From Virgibacillus salexigens (lineage in GTDB: Bacteria > Bacillota > Bacilli > Bacillales > Amphibacillaceae): a stretch of DNA of 64,000 nucleotides. Position 1 is the stretch's first letter. The number at the start of each line of letters is the position of its first letter. The position numbers and the translations under genes are program-made. The notes beneath the pieces are model-generated. The model had not been told where the DNA came from. It was given only the letters and a program-made list of their open reading frames with translations, and ran no database searches. Shown here in pieces: positions 17,541 through 24,080 of this stretch. The stretch is from contig NZ_BNEO01000005.1 of the NCBI RefSeq assembly GCF_014905415.1, forward strand, positions 1 through 64,000. The letters are read 5' to 3'.

Positions 17541-18131
17541 TTAAAAAAGGATTATGTCTTCTCGTCCTTCCCCAAAATCCTGATCGACTTGGCTTTTTAG
17601 TCTCTCCTTTTGATAGGCTTTTAATTTTCCTTTGTACACAAGCTCAAATACTTCATTCGAAAGCAAGTCATGAGGCGTAATTAGAGCCGGCGGCTTGTGA
17701 TATTCAATAACATTACTCTTTTTAAGTACAGTGGCAACAAATTGAGAACAAAAGAATGCGTTTCTGCGTTTGATAGGGATTTGGAGGAGAATCCCAAATA
17801 GACCTAACAGATTATAACGATAATTATCTTGTTCTTGCTGTATCTCTTGTACATAGGCATTCATTTTATTCCATTGTTCGTTTGTGATGGTAAAGGAATA
17901 AATCGCTCCACTAGCTTGCTTAAAAAGGCCTGTTTGAATATCTTCTTTAATAAAGCCACCAATAAACGGGTTTCTTCGTTTTTTTCTCCCAAAACTATAG
18001 ACCTTTTCCAGTTCTTCATCAAAAGCTATGGAAGCGTGGTTGTATGGCTTTCTGGTGTAACACTTAATTAGCTTAGTAAACCAAGTCCCCGTATCCGTAA
18101 GTAGTATATATATCTGTTTATCATTCATCAT
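17541..18131 (-). CDS. permuted papain-fold (NlpC/P60-like, YiiX-type) protein, paralogue A
   Basis: A 196-residue protein. His 32 in YNHASIAF and Cys 128 in NAFFCSQFVATVL occur in the order His-then-Cys, as in circularly permuted papain-like (LRAT/YiiX) enzymes, which act as amidases or thioesterases on cell-wall peptides or lipids. The opening IYILLTDTGTWFTKLIKCYTRKPYNHAS is shared almost word for word with the protein at 60268-60855 (about 45% identical by eye). There is no signal peptide. It faces the uppS gene and lies next to a decayed PadR/HAAS locus, whereas its paralogue lies inside an intact one. The ATG follows AAGGGG. The substrate is unknown. Confidence 0.65.
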   Translation of the reverse strand: MMNDKQIYILLTDTGTWFTKLIKCYTRKPYNHASIAFDEELEKVYSFGRKKRRNPFIGGFIKEDIQTGLFKQASGAIYSFTITNEQWNKMNAYVQEIQQEQDNYRYNLLGLFGILLQIPIKRRNAFFCSQFVATVLKKSNVIEYHKPPALITPHDLLSNEVFELVYKGKLKAYQKERLKSQVDQDFGEGREDIILF

Positions 18132-18291
18132 CGTATTTCCCCTTATTTATCGTTTTGGATCTCCCTGATATTGAACTACTTTGAATAACACTTATTACAT
18201 ATTCCTGAAACTATCATAGGTTGTAAAAGAAGGCTTGATAAGCAGCTTGCGAAATAATAGAGGGTAGGTCTAAGGATGTATTTTTGGTATG

Positions 18292-18331
18292 TTGACAAAC
18301 ACCAACATGTGTAATATATTTATTACACATG
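18292..18331 (+). promoter_or_regulatory. promoter and ArsR-type operator
   Basis: TTGACA (18292-18297), 17 bases, TATATT (18315-18320). Over the -10 lies a perfect inverted repeat CATGTGTAATA-N4-TATTACACATG (18306-18316, 18321-18331). A repressor bound there would block RNA polymerase directly. The ArsR-type regulator encoded just downstream is the obvious candidate. Confidence 0.75.
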
Positions 18332-18373
18332 ATACTTAAATATTAAGTTTGAGAGGAAGTGGGGATATCCTTC

Positions 18374-18418
18374 ATGACTGAAAAAATGAGAGACCGCGTG
18401 TTAGTGAAGTATGAGTAA
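18374..18418 (+). CDS. 14-codon leader ORF overlapping the ArsR gene
   Basis: ATG at 18374, about 8-12 bases after a purine-rich GAGAGGAAGTGGGG site, encodes MTEKMRDRVLVKYE and stops at 18418, its stop overlapping the ATG (18411) of the regulator gene. The regulator start has only a weak ribosome site of its own, so this ORF may exist to deliver ribosomes (translational coupling). No known leader-peptide motif is seen. Confidence 0.45.
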   Translation: MTEKMRDRVLVKYE

Positions 18419-18734
18419 ACAAGATGGAGATACACTACTTGTCCTTTTTGAAGCGTTAGCCAACCCACATCGATTAAAGATCATTTCCATTCTTTTTGTC
18501 GAAAGGCAGTATGTTAGTCAACTAGCTAGAGAAGCAGAAATGAGTAGACCGTTACTATATATGCATTTACAAAAACTAGAGAAAGCAGGGCTTGTAAAGA
18601 GTGAAATGGAACTATCTACGGACGGTAAAGCCATGAAATATTATGAGCTTGTTGCTTTTGATTTTACGATCACCCCAGCTTTAATCAAAGATGCGGCGGA
18701 AACCATAACAATAAAAAAGAAAGAAGGGAAATAG
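18411..18734 (+). CDS. ArsR-type winged-helix regulator
   Basis: A 107-residue protein with the ArsR/SmtB fold: ALANPHRLKIISILFVERQYVSQLAREAEMSRPLLYMHLQKLEKAGLVKSEM is the helix-turn-helix and the wing follows. There is no CxC metal motif in the recognition helix, so metal sensing of the ArsR/CadC kind is unlikely. The gene is followed after one base by a small membrane protein gene and preceded by a strong promoter overlapped by a perfect 11-bp palindrome. The pair looks like an autoregulated two-gene unit. The signal is unknown. Confidence 0.75.
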   Translation: MSKQDGDTLLVLFEALANPHRLKIISILFVERQYVSQLAREAEMSRPLLYMHLQKLEKAGLVKSEMELSTDGKAMKYYELVAFDFTITPALIKDAAETITIKKKEGK

Positions 18735-18735
18735 A

Positions 18736-19002
18736 ATGGATTCTGAAACAATGTTTGGATTAGCGGGAATGCTTTTCGTTGTGCTAATTATTGGGCTCGC
18801 AGTTGTATTGCTTGTATCGCTTACAAAAGTATGGCAGACAAAAATTCAAACTTCTAAGGAAGAGGTGTATCAAAACCTTGCTGCTGAAGTAATTGAAGTT
18901 CAGAAAGCTTCTAATGCGCATCAGGAAAAAATATCTACTGATATGGAGGAAGTAAAAGCAAAGGTTGTATCAATGGAAAAAATGTTAAAAGAAGTGGAAT
19001 AG
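18736..19002 (+). CDS. small single-span membrane protein with coiled coil
   Basis: An 88-residue protein: outside-facing N-terminus MDSETMF, one long hydrophobic helix (about residues 7-32), then a charged cytoplasmic coiled coil (about 40-88) rich in K/E heptads. I do not recognise the family. It begins one base after the ArsR-type regulator and is certainly co-transcribed with it. A Val/Leu-rich helix plus coiled coil could anchor or sense envelope stress, but nothing in the sequence proves it. A terminator follows at once, so the operon is just two genes. Confidence 0.65.
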   Translation: MDSETMFGLAGMLFVVLIIGLAVVLLVSLTKVWQTKIQTSKEEVYQNLAAEVIEVQKASNAHQEKISTDMEEVKAKVVSMEKMLKEVE

Positions 19003-19004
19003 GT

Positions 19005-19034
19005 GGTAGGGTCTTCATAGATCCTATCTTTTTT
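19005..19034 (+). terminator. terminator of the ArsR operon
   Basis: A 9-bp stem with two G-U pairs (19005-19013 with 19020-19028) followed by six T. Confidence 0.8.
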
Positions 19035-19094
19035 AAATTTTCTAACAAATAACACCGTATTATGATATCCTATTTATAAAAGGAGGCGGTCATT

Positions 19095-19145
19095 ATGAAT
19101 ATAAAAACGTTACGCATTTTCTGTAAAGGTATTGATCTATACTAA
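19095..19145 (+). CDS. 16-codon small ORF before the isochorismatase gene
   Basis: MNIKTLRIFCKGIDLY, preceded by a near-perfect AGGAGGCGGT site at ideal spacing, ends 11 bases before the next gene. No terminator or alternative fold is evident between them, so it is either a translated small peptide or a ribosome-loading leader. The strong ribosome site is the only real evidence. Confidence 0.35.
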   Translation: MNIKTLRIFCKGIDLY

Positions 19146-19156
19146 TGGTTTAAGGA

Positions 19157-19723
19157 GTGATTGTTCTGAATCAAGCATTGTTAATTATTGATGCTCAACA
19201 GGAGTTAATTGATGGGAATGAGACAGAAAATGGTGTTTACGATAAAGTAATGCTAATTAATCGAATTAACCTTGCGATTGAGAAGGCGCAGGAGGCAAAT
19301 GCCCCCATTATTTGTGTAAGAGATGTGGACGTAAGCGAAGGCGAGGGTGCTGGTTTTCAAATACATGAGGAAATACAAATCCCATCAGGAGTAATGACCT
19401 TTGATAAACAAGCAACGAATTCATTTCACGGTACGGATCTAAAAAACTACCTATTCAAAAATGAAATAGACCACCTCGTTATCATGGGATGTCAAACGGA
19501 GCATTGTATCGACACGGCAGTACGAACAGCAACGATAAGTGGATTTGATGTTACATTAGTAGAAAATGGTCATTCGACAGTTGATAGCGAAGACTTTTCA
19601 GCAGAGCAAATTATCAAACATCATAACCGGGTTTTGCACGGACATTACAATGTCGAACATTTTTCAATTGTAAGGAAAGTGGAGGAAAATTTATTCCATC
19701 CCACACATGATACTTATCGATAA
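19157..19723 (+). CDS. isochorismatase-family cysteine hydrolase
   Basis: A 188-residue (or 185) Rossmann-like hydrolase. Seen: ALLIIDAQ with catalytic Asp near the N-terminus, the basic residue in VMTFDKQATNSF, and VIMGCQTEHCIDTAVRTA with the nucleophilic Cys and the cis-peptide region. Members cut amides or vinyl ethers (nicotinamidase, isochorismatase and others); the substrate is not predictable. GTG at 19157 touches the AAGGAG site, so the true start may be CTG at 19166 (9 bases from the site, giving the usual MNQALLIID N-terminus). If so it is a rare CTG start. It lies between two leader-type small ORFs. Confidence 0.85.
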   Translation: MIVLNQALLIIDAQQELIDGNETENGVYDKVMLINRINLAIEKAQEANAPIICVRDVDVSEGEGAGFQIHEEIQIPSGVMTFDKQATNSFHGTDLKNYLFKNEIDHLVIMGCQTEHCIDTAVRTATISGFDVTLVENGHSTVDSEDFSAEQIIKHHNRVLHGHYNVEHFSIVRKVEENLFHPTHDTYR

Positions 19724-19727
19724 GTAA

Positions 19728-19757
19728 TTGGCACCCTTGTAATTTATAATCTATATG
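19728..19757 (+). promoter_or_regulatory. possible promoter of the mph leader
   Basis: TTGGCA (19728-19733), 18 bases, TATATG (19752-19757), directly after the isochorismatase stop. One -35 mismatch, two in the -10. Moderate at best. Confidence 0.4.
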
Positions 19758-19795
19758 CTATTCTAATGGTAATTATAAAGAATGGAGGTTTCCTA

Positions 19796-19834
19796 ATGAT
19801 TTTAATCAGACTACGTTTCCATTTGAACTACTAA
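19796..19834 (+). CDS. macrolide-type leader peptide with Arg-Leu-Arg motif (mph leader)
   Basis: ATG 7 bases after GGAGG encodes MILIRLRFHLNY. The R5-L6-R7-F8 segment equals the stalling segment of ErmDL (MTHSMRLRF...), a leader at which macrolide-bound ribosomes arrest on the +x+ motif. It precedes a macrolide phosphotransferase gene by 250 bases and is followed by stacked hairpins and an intrinsic terminator. A ribosome stopped at codon 6 would cover 19807-19813, which otherwise pairs with 19883-19889. Stalling itself is inferred from the motif. Confidence 0.75.
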   Translation: MILIRLRFHLNY

Positions 19835-19850
19835 CTGAATACGTTCAGGG

Positions 19851-19949
19851 TAGCACTGCATGTACTGTAGTGTTAATGGGGATAGTCTGCCTTTTAGGAA
19901 ATGATAGTCGTTGATGATTAAGAGGGAGGGGTTGCCTCCTTCTTTTTTT
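19851..19949 (+). terminator. attenuator of mph: hairpin plus intrinsic terminator
   Basis: First a 10-bp hairpin (19851-19860 with 19866-19875), then a 10-bp terminator stem with one G-U (19920-19929 with 19935-19944) followed by seven T. CCTTTT within 19890-19895 can pair with AAGAGG of the terminator 5' arm, a possible antiterminator when 19883-19889 is set free by a stalled ribosome. Confidence 0.7.
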
Positions 19950-20011
19950 ATGCATAGAATGCTTCAGGTAACCAAGATTAGGTAATAAAACTTGATCCAT
20001 GTACATACAGT

Positions 20012-20036
20012 ACACAGGCAGTGGTCTGTGTTTTTT
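20012..20036 (+). terminator. second leader hairpin before mph
   Basis: A 6-bp stem (20012-20017 with 20026-20031) followed by a T run, 33 bases before the mph ribosome site. TGTAC/GTACA at about 20000-20014 offers a competing hairpin. It may be a second, weaker attenuator. Confidence 0.45.
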
Positions 20037-20079
20037 CTTTGTGATTAAACGGAAGGAATATTATTTAAAAGGAGTGTAC

Positions 20080-20982
20080 ATGATGACATTATCGAATAAA
20101 CAAGTTATTGAATTGGCAAATCAACATAACATGCAATTAGTGGAATCGTCACTAAAAGGAAACGAATCTGGGTTAGATTTTCAAGTTGTCTTTACAGAAG
20201 AGCCTTCTGGTGATCAATGGGTTCTCCGAATTCCAAGAAGGGAAGATGTTATTCCAAGGGCAAACAAGGAAAAGCGAATTTTGGATGTTGTTGGTAGACA
20301 CCTATCAGTGCAGACACCCAATTGGTCTGTTTTCACGGATGAATTAATTGCATATAAACGACTAACAGGTATTCCTACAGGCACGATCGATCCCCAAGCA
20401 AAACGTTATGATTGGGAAATCGACGACAAAAACGTGCCTGATCAATTTCATGAAACACTGGGAAAGGCAATGATGGAATTGCATCAAATTAATCATCATG
20501 AAGCTGAGGAAGCTGGAATGACAATGAATACTCCTGTAGAACTGCAGCCATCAATGAAAAAACGTATGGATAAGGTAAAGCAAGAATTTAAGATTGGTGA
20601 GCCTTTATGGGGACGTTGGCAAAGATGGTTAGCAAATGATTCATTTTGGCCAAAACACACAGCGGTAATTCATGGCGATTTACACCCAGGTCATATATTA
20701 ATTAATAAACAAGCTGAAGTGACAGGGTTAATCGACTGGACAGAAGGTAGAGTGGATGACCCTGCTAATGACTTTGTGGCCCATCTTGCAGCATTTGGTG
20801 AGGAAGCATTGAAACAATTAATAGCTGCATATCAAGAAGCGGGTGGATATGTATGGCCAAATATGTTTGCACATATCGTAGAGCTTTCTGCTGCTTATCC
20901 TGTAGCAATAGCAGAATTTGCTATGATATCTGGCATGGGTGAATATAAGGAAATGGCACAAGAAGCGTTATTAGCTAACTAA
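20080..20982 (+). CDS. mph: macrolide 2'-phosphotransferase
   Basis: Cytoplasmic kinase of 300 residues that inactivates macrolides by GTP-dependent phosphorylation of the desosamine 2'-OH. Seen: GLDFQVVF and WVLRIPRREDV (nucleotide lobe, residues 31-57), ELIAYKRLTGIPTGTID, the catalytic HGDLHPGH (198-205) and LIDWTEGRVDDPANDF (217-232) that binds metal. The pattern matches Mph(B)-type enzymes throughout. Two ATGs lie side by side; both fit the AAAGGAG site. It is monocistronic behind a leader peptide of the macrolide-sensing class, so expression is probably induced by its own substrate. The frame is open further upstream but without a ribosome site. Confidence 0.9.
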   Translation: MMTLSNKQVIELANQHNMQLVESSLKGNESGLDFQVVFTEEPSGDQWVLRIPRREDVIPRANKEKRILDVVGRHLSVQTPNWSVFTDELIAYKRLTGIPTGTIDPQAKRYDWEIDDKNVPDQFHETLGKAMMELHQINHHEAEEAGMTMNTPVELQPSMKKRMDKVKQEFKIGEPLWGRWQRWLANDSFWPKHTAVIHGDLHPGHILINKQAEVTGLIDWTEGRVDDPANDFVAHLAAFGEEALKQLIAAYQEAGGYVWPNMFAHIVELSAAYPVAIAEFAMISGMGEYKEMAQEALLAN

Positions 20983-21080
20983 TTATATGAAGGAAAACTA
21001 AGATAAGCCTTGATCCTTTGCGATTGGACAATATATAAAAGAGCACTGCAAGGGATCTCAAGCTATGCATCAATTAAATA

Positions 21081-21194
21081 GTTAACCCAAAAGCAGAACA
21101 ATAAAATAGGAATAAAAAAACGCTGATACGAAGCGCAGTCAACATACGTCTGTATACAAAAATCCGAACGAATTCGAGAGGAATCGTTCGGATT
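21081..21194. repeat. intergenic repeat, copy 3 (with terminator)
   Basis: Partner of the repeat at 8808-8962: same order of GTTAACC-AAAAGC, A-rich stretch, AACGCTGATACG (21119-21130), variable segment and closing CGAACG/CGTTCG hairpin. Both copies end next to the 3' end of a minus-strand gene. Confidence 0.55.
21161..21194 (-). terminator. terminator of the CvfC-like gene
   Basis: An 11-bp perfect stem (21161-21171 with 21184-21194); on the minus strand it is followed by TTTTTG. It lies 36 bases past the stop codon. Confidence 0.75.
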
Positions 21195-21230
21195 ACTATG
21201 AGAATAAGATACTTTTTGTCCACTTTCCTG

Positions 21231-22364
21231 CTATTTTTGCTTTGCGGCTTGTGTCATTTGGTTCCAGATAGACCCTTTTGCCTCTTCACCATCTTCAATC
21301 CTTGCTAAGGCCATTTTCACTTGCATTCTGACTTCAAATTCAGGGTCTTCCATCGCATCTTTAAGAGCAGGAACCGCTGATTCATCACCTAATTCATATA
21401 AAAACATTGCCGCGCGCCAACGAACAAGTCTACTCTTATCCGATAGCGAATGGATGACTTCAGGCATCGCCTCTTTAAATCCGAGGTCAGATAAACAGTC
21501 GCCTGCCGTCCGTCTCACATTTACCCCTTTATCCTTTAGTGCTTTGTACAGATAAGGCAGTACCTTTTTGTCTTCAATCATCCCAAGATAGGCAGTGGCT
21601 AATCTGCGAATAGAGGACTTATCATCTTCAAGTGCTTTATTTAATACAGGTAAATCTTCTATTGTTGGATCCAATCGATCCAACGCCGCATAGCGTTCTT
21701 TCCAATTTGGATGATCAAGCATTTCAACTGTTACTTTTTGATGGAGGGATGATACAAATGAAGCATCATTCGTTAAAGCGTAGTTAACGAGATCGGTTAG
21801 TCTTTGTTCATTATAACTAGCTGCTATTTCTTCAACTACTTCACAGCCGATCTCTTCTATATCACCATAACGAGGCTTCTGTTCAATCCATTTACGTTCT
21901 TCGAGCATATTATCCGATGATTTAGTTGCTTCCATGGCAGCATTCATAAATCGCTCTGGTAAGCCAAAACGTTTTTCTGTATCACCCTCTAATAGTTTCA
22001 CTTGCATAGGGATATAGCGAAAGGTTTGAATATATACATTTACTTCCCCATATGCTTCTTCCATACTTGCGTTATTTGCAGGGATATCTTTATTGTCTTC
22101 TTCTGCGGAGCCCAGAACTTGTCGCACTTCTGGAAGAATTTCTTCCCAGGAAACTCTTGGATTTCTTTCAAGCGCTATAAAATCGATTACACGGTAGATT
22201 CCTTTTACTCCTCTAATCTGAAACAAATCTTGTATATATGGCGGAGCATCCTGTTTATCATCATCTAACTTGAAATTTTGTGTTTGCCCATCTGCTAGTT
22301 GTTCATCCACGTTAATTTTCATCGAATATGGGCTAGGGGTTGGTTCAATGGAAACGATCTTCAC
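21231..22364 (-). CDS. conserved virulence factor C-like protein (NifU-N-like plus HEAT repeats)
   Basis: A 377-residue cytoplasmic protein. The N-terminal 90 residues (IVSIEPTPSPYSMKINVDEQL ... IYRVIDFIALERNPRVSWEEILP) resemble the Nfu/NifU N-terminal scaffold domain without its cysteine motif; the C-terminal 170 residues are five or so HEAT-like repeats (VLPYLYKALKDKGVNVRRTAGDCLSDLG). This is the layout of CvfC of Staphylococcus and YpgR of Bacillus. It may work in iron-sulfur protein assembly or as a protein scaffold; the role is not established. GTG start 8 bases after AGGAGG. Single gene ending in a repeat-borne terminator. Confidence 0.8.
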   Translation of the reverse strand: MKIVSIEPTPSPYSMKINVDEQLADGQTQNFKLDDDKQDAPPYIQDLFQIRGVKGIYRVIDFIALERNPRVSWEEILPEVRQVLGSAEEDNKDIPANNASMEEAYGEVNVYIQTFRYIPMQVKLLEGDTEKRFGLPERFMNAAMEATKSSDNMLEERKWIEQKPRYGDIEEIGCEVVEEIAASYNEQRLTDLVNYALTNDASFVSSLHQKVTVEMLDHPNWKERYAALDRLDPTIEDLPVLNKALEDDKSSIRRLATAYLGMIEDKKVLPYLYKALKDKGVNVRRTAGDCLSDLGFKEAMPEVIHSLSDKSRLVRWRAAMFLYELGDESAVPALKDAMEDPEFEVRMQVKMALARIEDGEEAKGSIWNQMTQAAKQK

Positions 22365-22606
22365 GATTCATTCCTCCTTTGTAATCAGGGTCGTTATATG
22401 AAAACTACTGTTAATAACTATTAAAAGTTTAACAAAAGTGAAAGCGATAATCTATGCCAGTTCCCCATCATCTATTGGTGAATGATCGATATAAACCATC
22501 TAAAAAGCGCTGTGTCATTATAATATCATTTGGAATACCATTTCTAAGAGAGTAACGTCATTAGGAAAAAGAAGGTAAAAATGGCCCCGGTTTTTCTTGA
22601 CTATGG

Positions 22607-22975
22607 TTAGATGGCATTAGATAATTTATCAATTGCTTCTTGCTCTGATGAAACAAAAAATACATTGTTTCCTTTGTTACACTCATAAATAAAATCTTTG
22701 AGTGATTTACTGGTATGAGACGAAAAATCCCCAATAATTGCAAACTTTATATGATAGGTAGCAACCTTTTGGAGGATCGCCCCTGCAAGTCTTGTACGAA
22801 GCTTAAAAAAATCTTCAGAAATCGCTTCTTTGTTTAATGCTATTCGACTACCACCTGTCTCACTGCTAATCGTCATAATTACATCTAATGCACGTTGCTC
22901 ATCTGTTAACAGGATTGAATCTGCATTAGCTATTACGATGATATGTCCGTTAGCCTCTGTCTTTTTAATATTCAT
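22607..22975 (-). CDS. DUF4180-family protein
   Basis: A 122-residue soluble protein that starts MNIKKTEANGHIIVIANADSILLTDEQRALD and contains NKEAISEDFFKLRTRLAGAILQKVATYHIKFAIIGDFS, the pattern of the DUF4180 family, related in fold to STAS-like or SpoIIAA-like proteins as far as I recall. No catalytic residues stand out. ATG follows GAGGGTGG. It stands alone between the CvfC-like gene and yqxD, all read leftwards, with gaps of about 240 and 140 bases, so co-transcription is unlikely. The function is unknown. Confidence 0.7.
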   Translation of the reverse strand: MNIKKTEANGHIIVIANADSILLTDEQRALDVIMTISSETGGSRIALNKEAISEDFFKLRTRLAGAILQKVATYHIKFAIIGDFSSHTSKSLKDFIYECNKGNNVFFVSSEQEAIDKLSNAI

Positions 22976-23028
22976 CTTCCACCCTCTATTCGAATTGCAG
23001 GATAAATTTTCGCTTACCTTTAGAAAAA

Positions 23029-23052
23029 GGCTGCTTCAGCAGCCCTTCACTG
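23029..23052 (-). terminator. terminator of yqxD
   Basis: A 7-bp GC-rich stem (23029-23035 with 23038-23044) followed on the minus strand by TTTTTC. Located 70 bases beyond the yqxD stop. Confidence 0.7.
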
Positions 23053-23114
23053 GTTTAATGCTAATCACATTTAGTCTCGGTGGTACACACTTTCATTCTG
23101 CAACTTTAATTTGA

Positions 23115-23564
23115 TCAACCGTTCCTTTGTTCTAGTAAACTGGAAAATCGTTGTTCAAACAGCTTGCGATCTTCTTCAGAAAAAGGCTTCGGGCCTTTGG
23201 TTCGTTTGCCGCTTTTTCTTGCCATCGCGCTTAAATACCGGGTCTGTAATAGTCGGTCAATATTTTCATTTGTATAAATGAAGCCTTTGTGGTGAACAAC
23301 ATCACAATTTTTCGCAAGGCCCAATGATGCAAGTCCATAATCTTGTGTCACAATAATGTCTCCTGATTTAGCTAATTTCATAATTCGATAGTCAGCTGCC
23401 TCAGCACCTGCGTCGACATAGATGGTATTTACTCCATCTGGATCTTCCTTATTAGAAAAATGGGAAAAACTTTGAACAAAAGTTACGGGGGTATTCCAAC
23501 TCTTTGCCAATTCAATGATGGATGGTTTCACAGGACAAGCATCTGCATCGACATATATATGCAT
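23115..23564 (-). CDS. yqxD: YaiI/YqxD family protein (UPF0178, PIN-like fold)
   Basis: A 149-residue protein with the UPF0178 hallmarks [13 protein letters not shown] at the start, [30 protein letters not shown] in the middle and [20 protein letters not shown] at the C-terminus. The aspartates suggest a PIN-like metal-dependent nuclease, but no activity is established. The length is normal. It stands alone with its own terminator. The divergent neighbour is a PadR gene. Confidence 0.9.
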   Translation of the reverse strand: MHIYVDADACPVKPSIIELAKSWNTPVTFVQSFSHFSNKEDPDGVNTIYVDAGAEAADYRIMKLAKSGDIIVTQDYGLASLGLAKNCDVVHHKGFIYTNENIDRLLQTRYLSAMARKSGKRTKGPKPFSEEDRKLFEQRFSSLLEQRNG

Positions 23565-23660
23565 GAAAAAACCTCACATTCGTACATTAACGTTGGAGTG
23601 AGCATAATCCGAATCGGTCAAAAAGTCAAGTTATAAAATATTTTGTGTAATTTAATATTG

Positions 23661-23692
23661 TACACTTTACAATAGTGTGCGACATACACTAT
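23661..23692 (+). promoter_or_regulatory. PadR-type operator (locus 2)
   Basis: Perfect inverted repeat ATAGTGT-N7-ACACTAT (23672-23678, 23686-23692), itself flanked by ACAC and GTGT half-sites, 23 bases before the PadR start. Spacing fits a PadR dimer. Confidence 0.55.
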
Positions 23693-23714
23693 ACTGTGTT
23701 TAGGAGTTGATTAA

Positions 23715-24080
23715 ATGAGTGAAGCCAAAGAACATTTAGATAAACTAACGCAGGAACTACGTAGAGGTACGATCACCATTGGCGTTTTAAGTCAATTATC
23801 CAAACCTCAATATGGATATTCTTTAGTAACTAAATTAAACGAGGAGGGAATTCATGTTGAGCCTGGAACGTTATATCCATTGCTTCGCAGACTTGAAAAG
23901 CAAGGTTTATTAGAAAGTACCTGGGATACCAATGAAGCAAGACCTAGGAAATACTACATGTTAAGCAAGATGGGAGCGGAAGTGTTCGAACTGTTATGGA
24001 AGGAGTGGCAAAAGATGGTGGATAGCTTAAACCATTTAATTGATTTAGATAAAGGAGGAGATAAGAATGGAGATGATTGA
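23715..24080 (+). CDS. PadR-family regulator (locus 2)
   Basis: A 121-residue winged-helix repressor: GTITIGVLSQLSKPQYGYSLVTKLNEEGIHVEPGTLYPLLRRLEKQGLLESTW is the DNA-binding part and ARPRKYYMLSKMGAEVFELLWKEWQKMVDSL the wing and dimer helix. ATG follows AGGAGT. Its 3' end overlaps the next gene by 14 bases, so the two are translationally coupled. The palindrome just upstream makes autorepression likely. The cue is unknown; PadR proteins of this small (s1) class often answer to drugs or membrane-active agents. Confidence 0.88.
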   Translation: MSEAKEHLDKLTQELRRGTITIGVLSQLSKPQYGYSLVTKLNEEGIHVEPGTLYPLLRRLEKQGLLESTWDTNEARPRKYYMLSKMGAEVFELLWKEWQKMVDSLNHLIDLDKGGDKNGDD

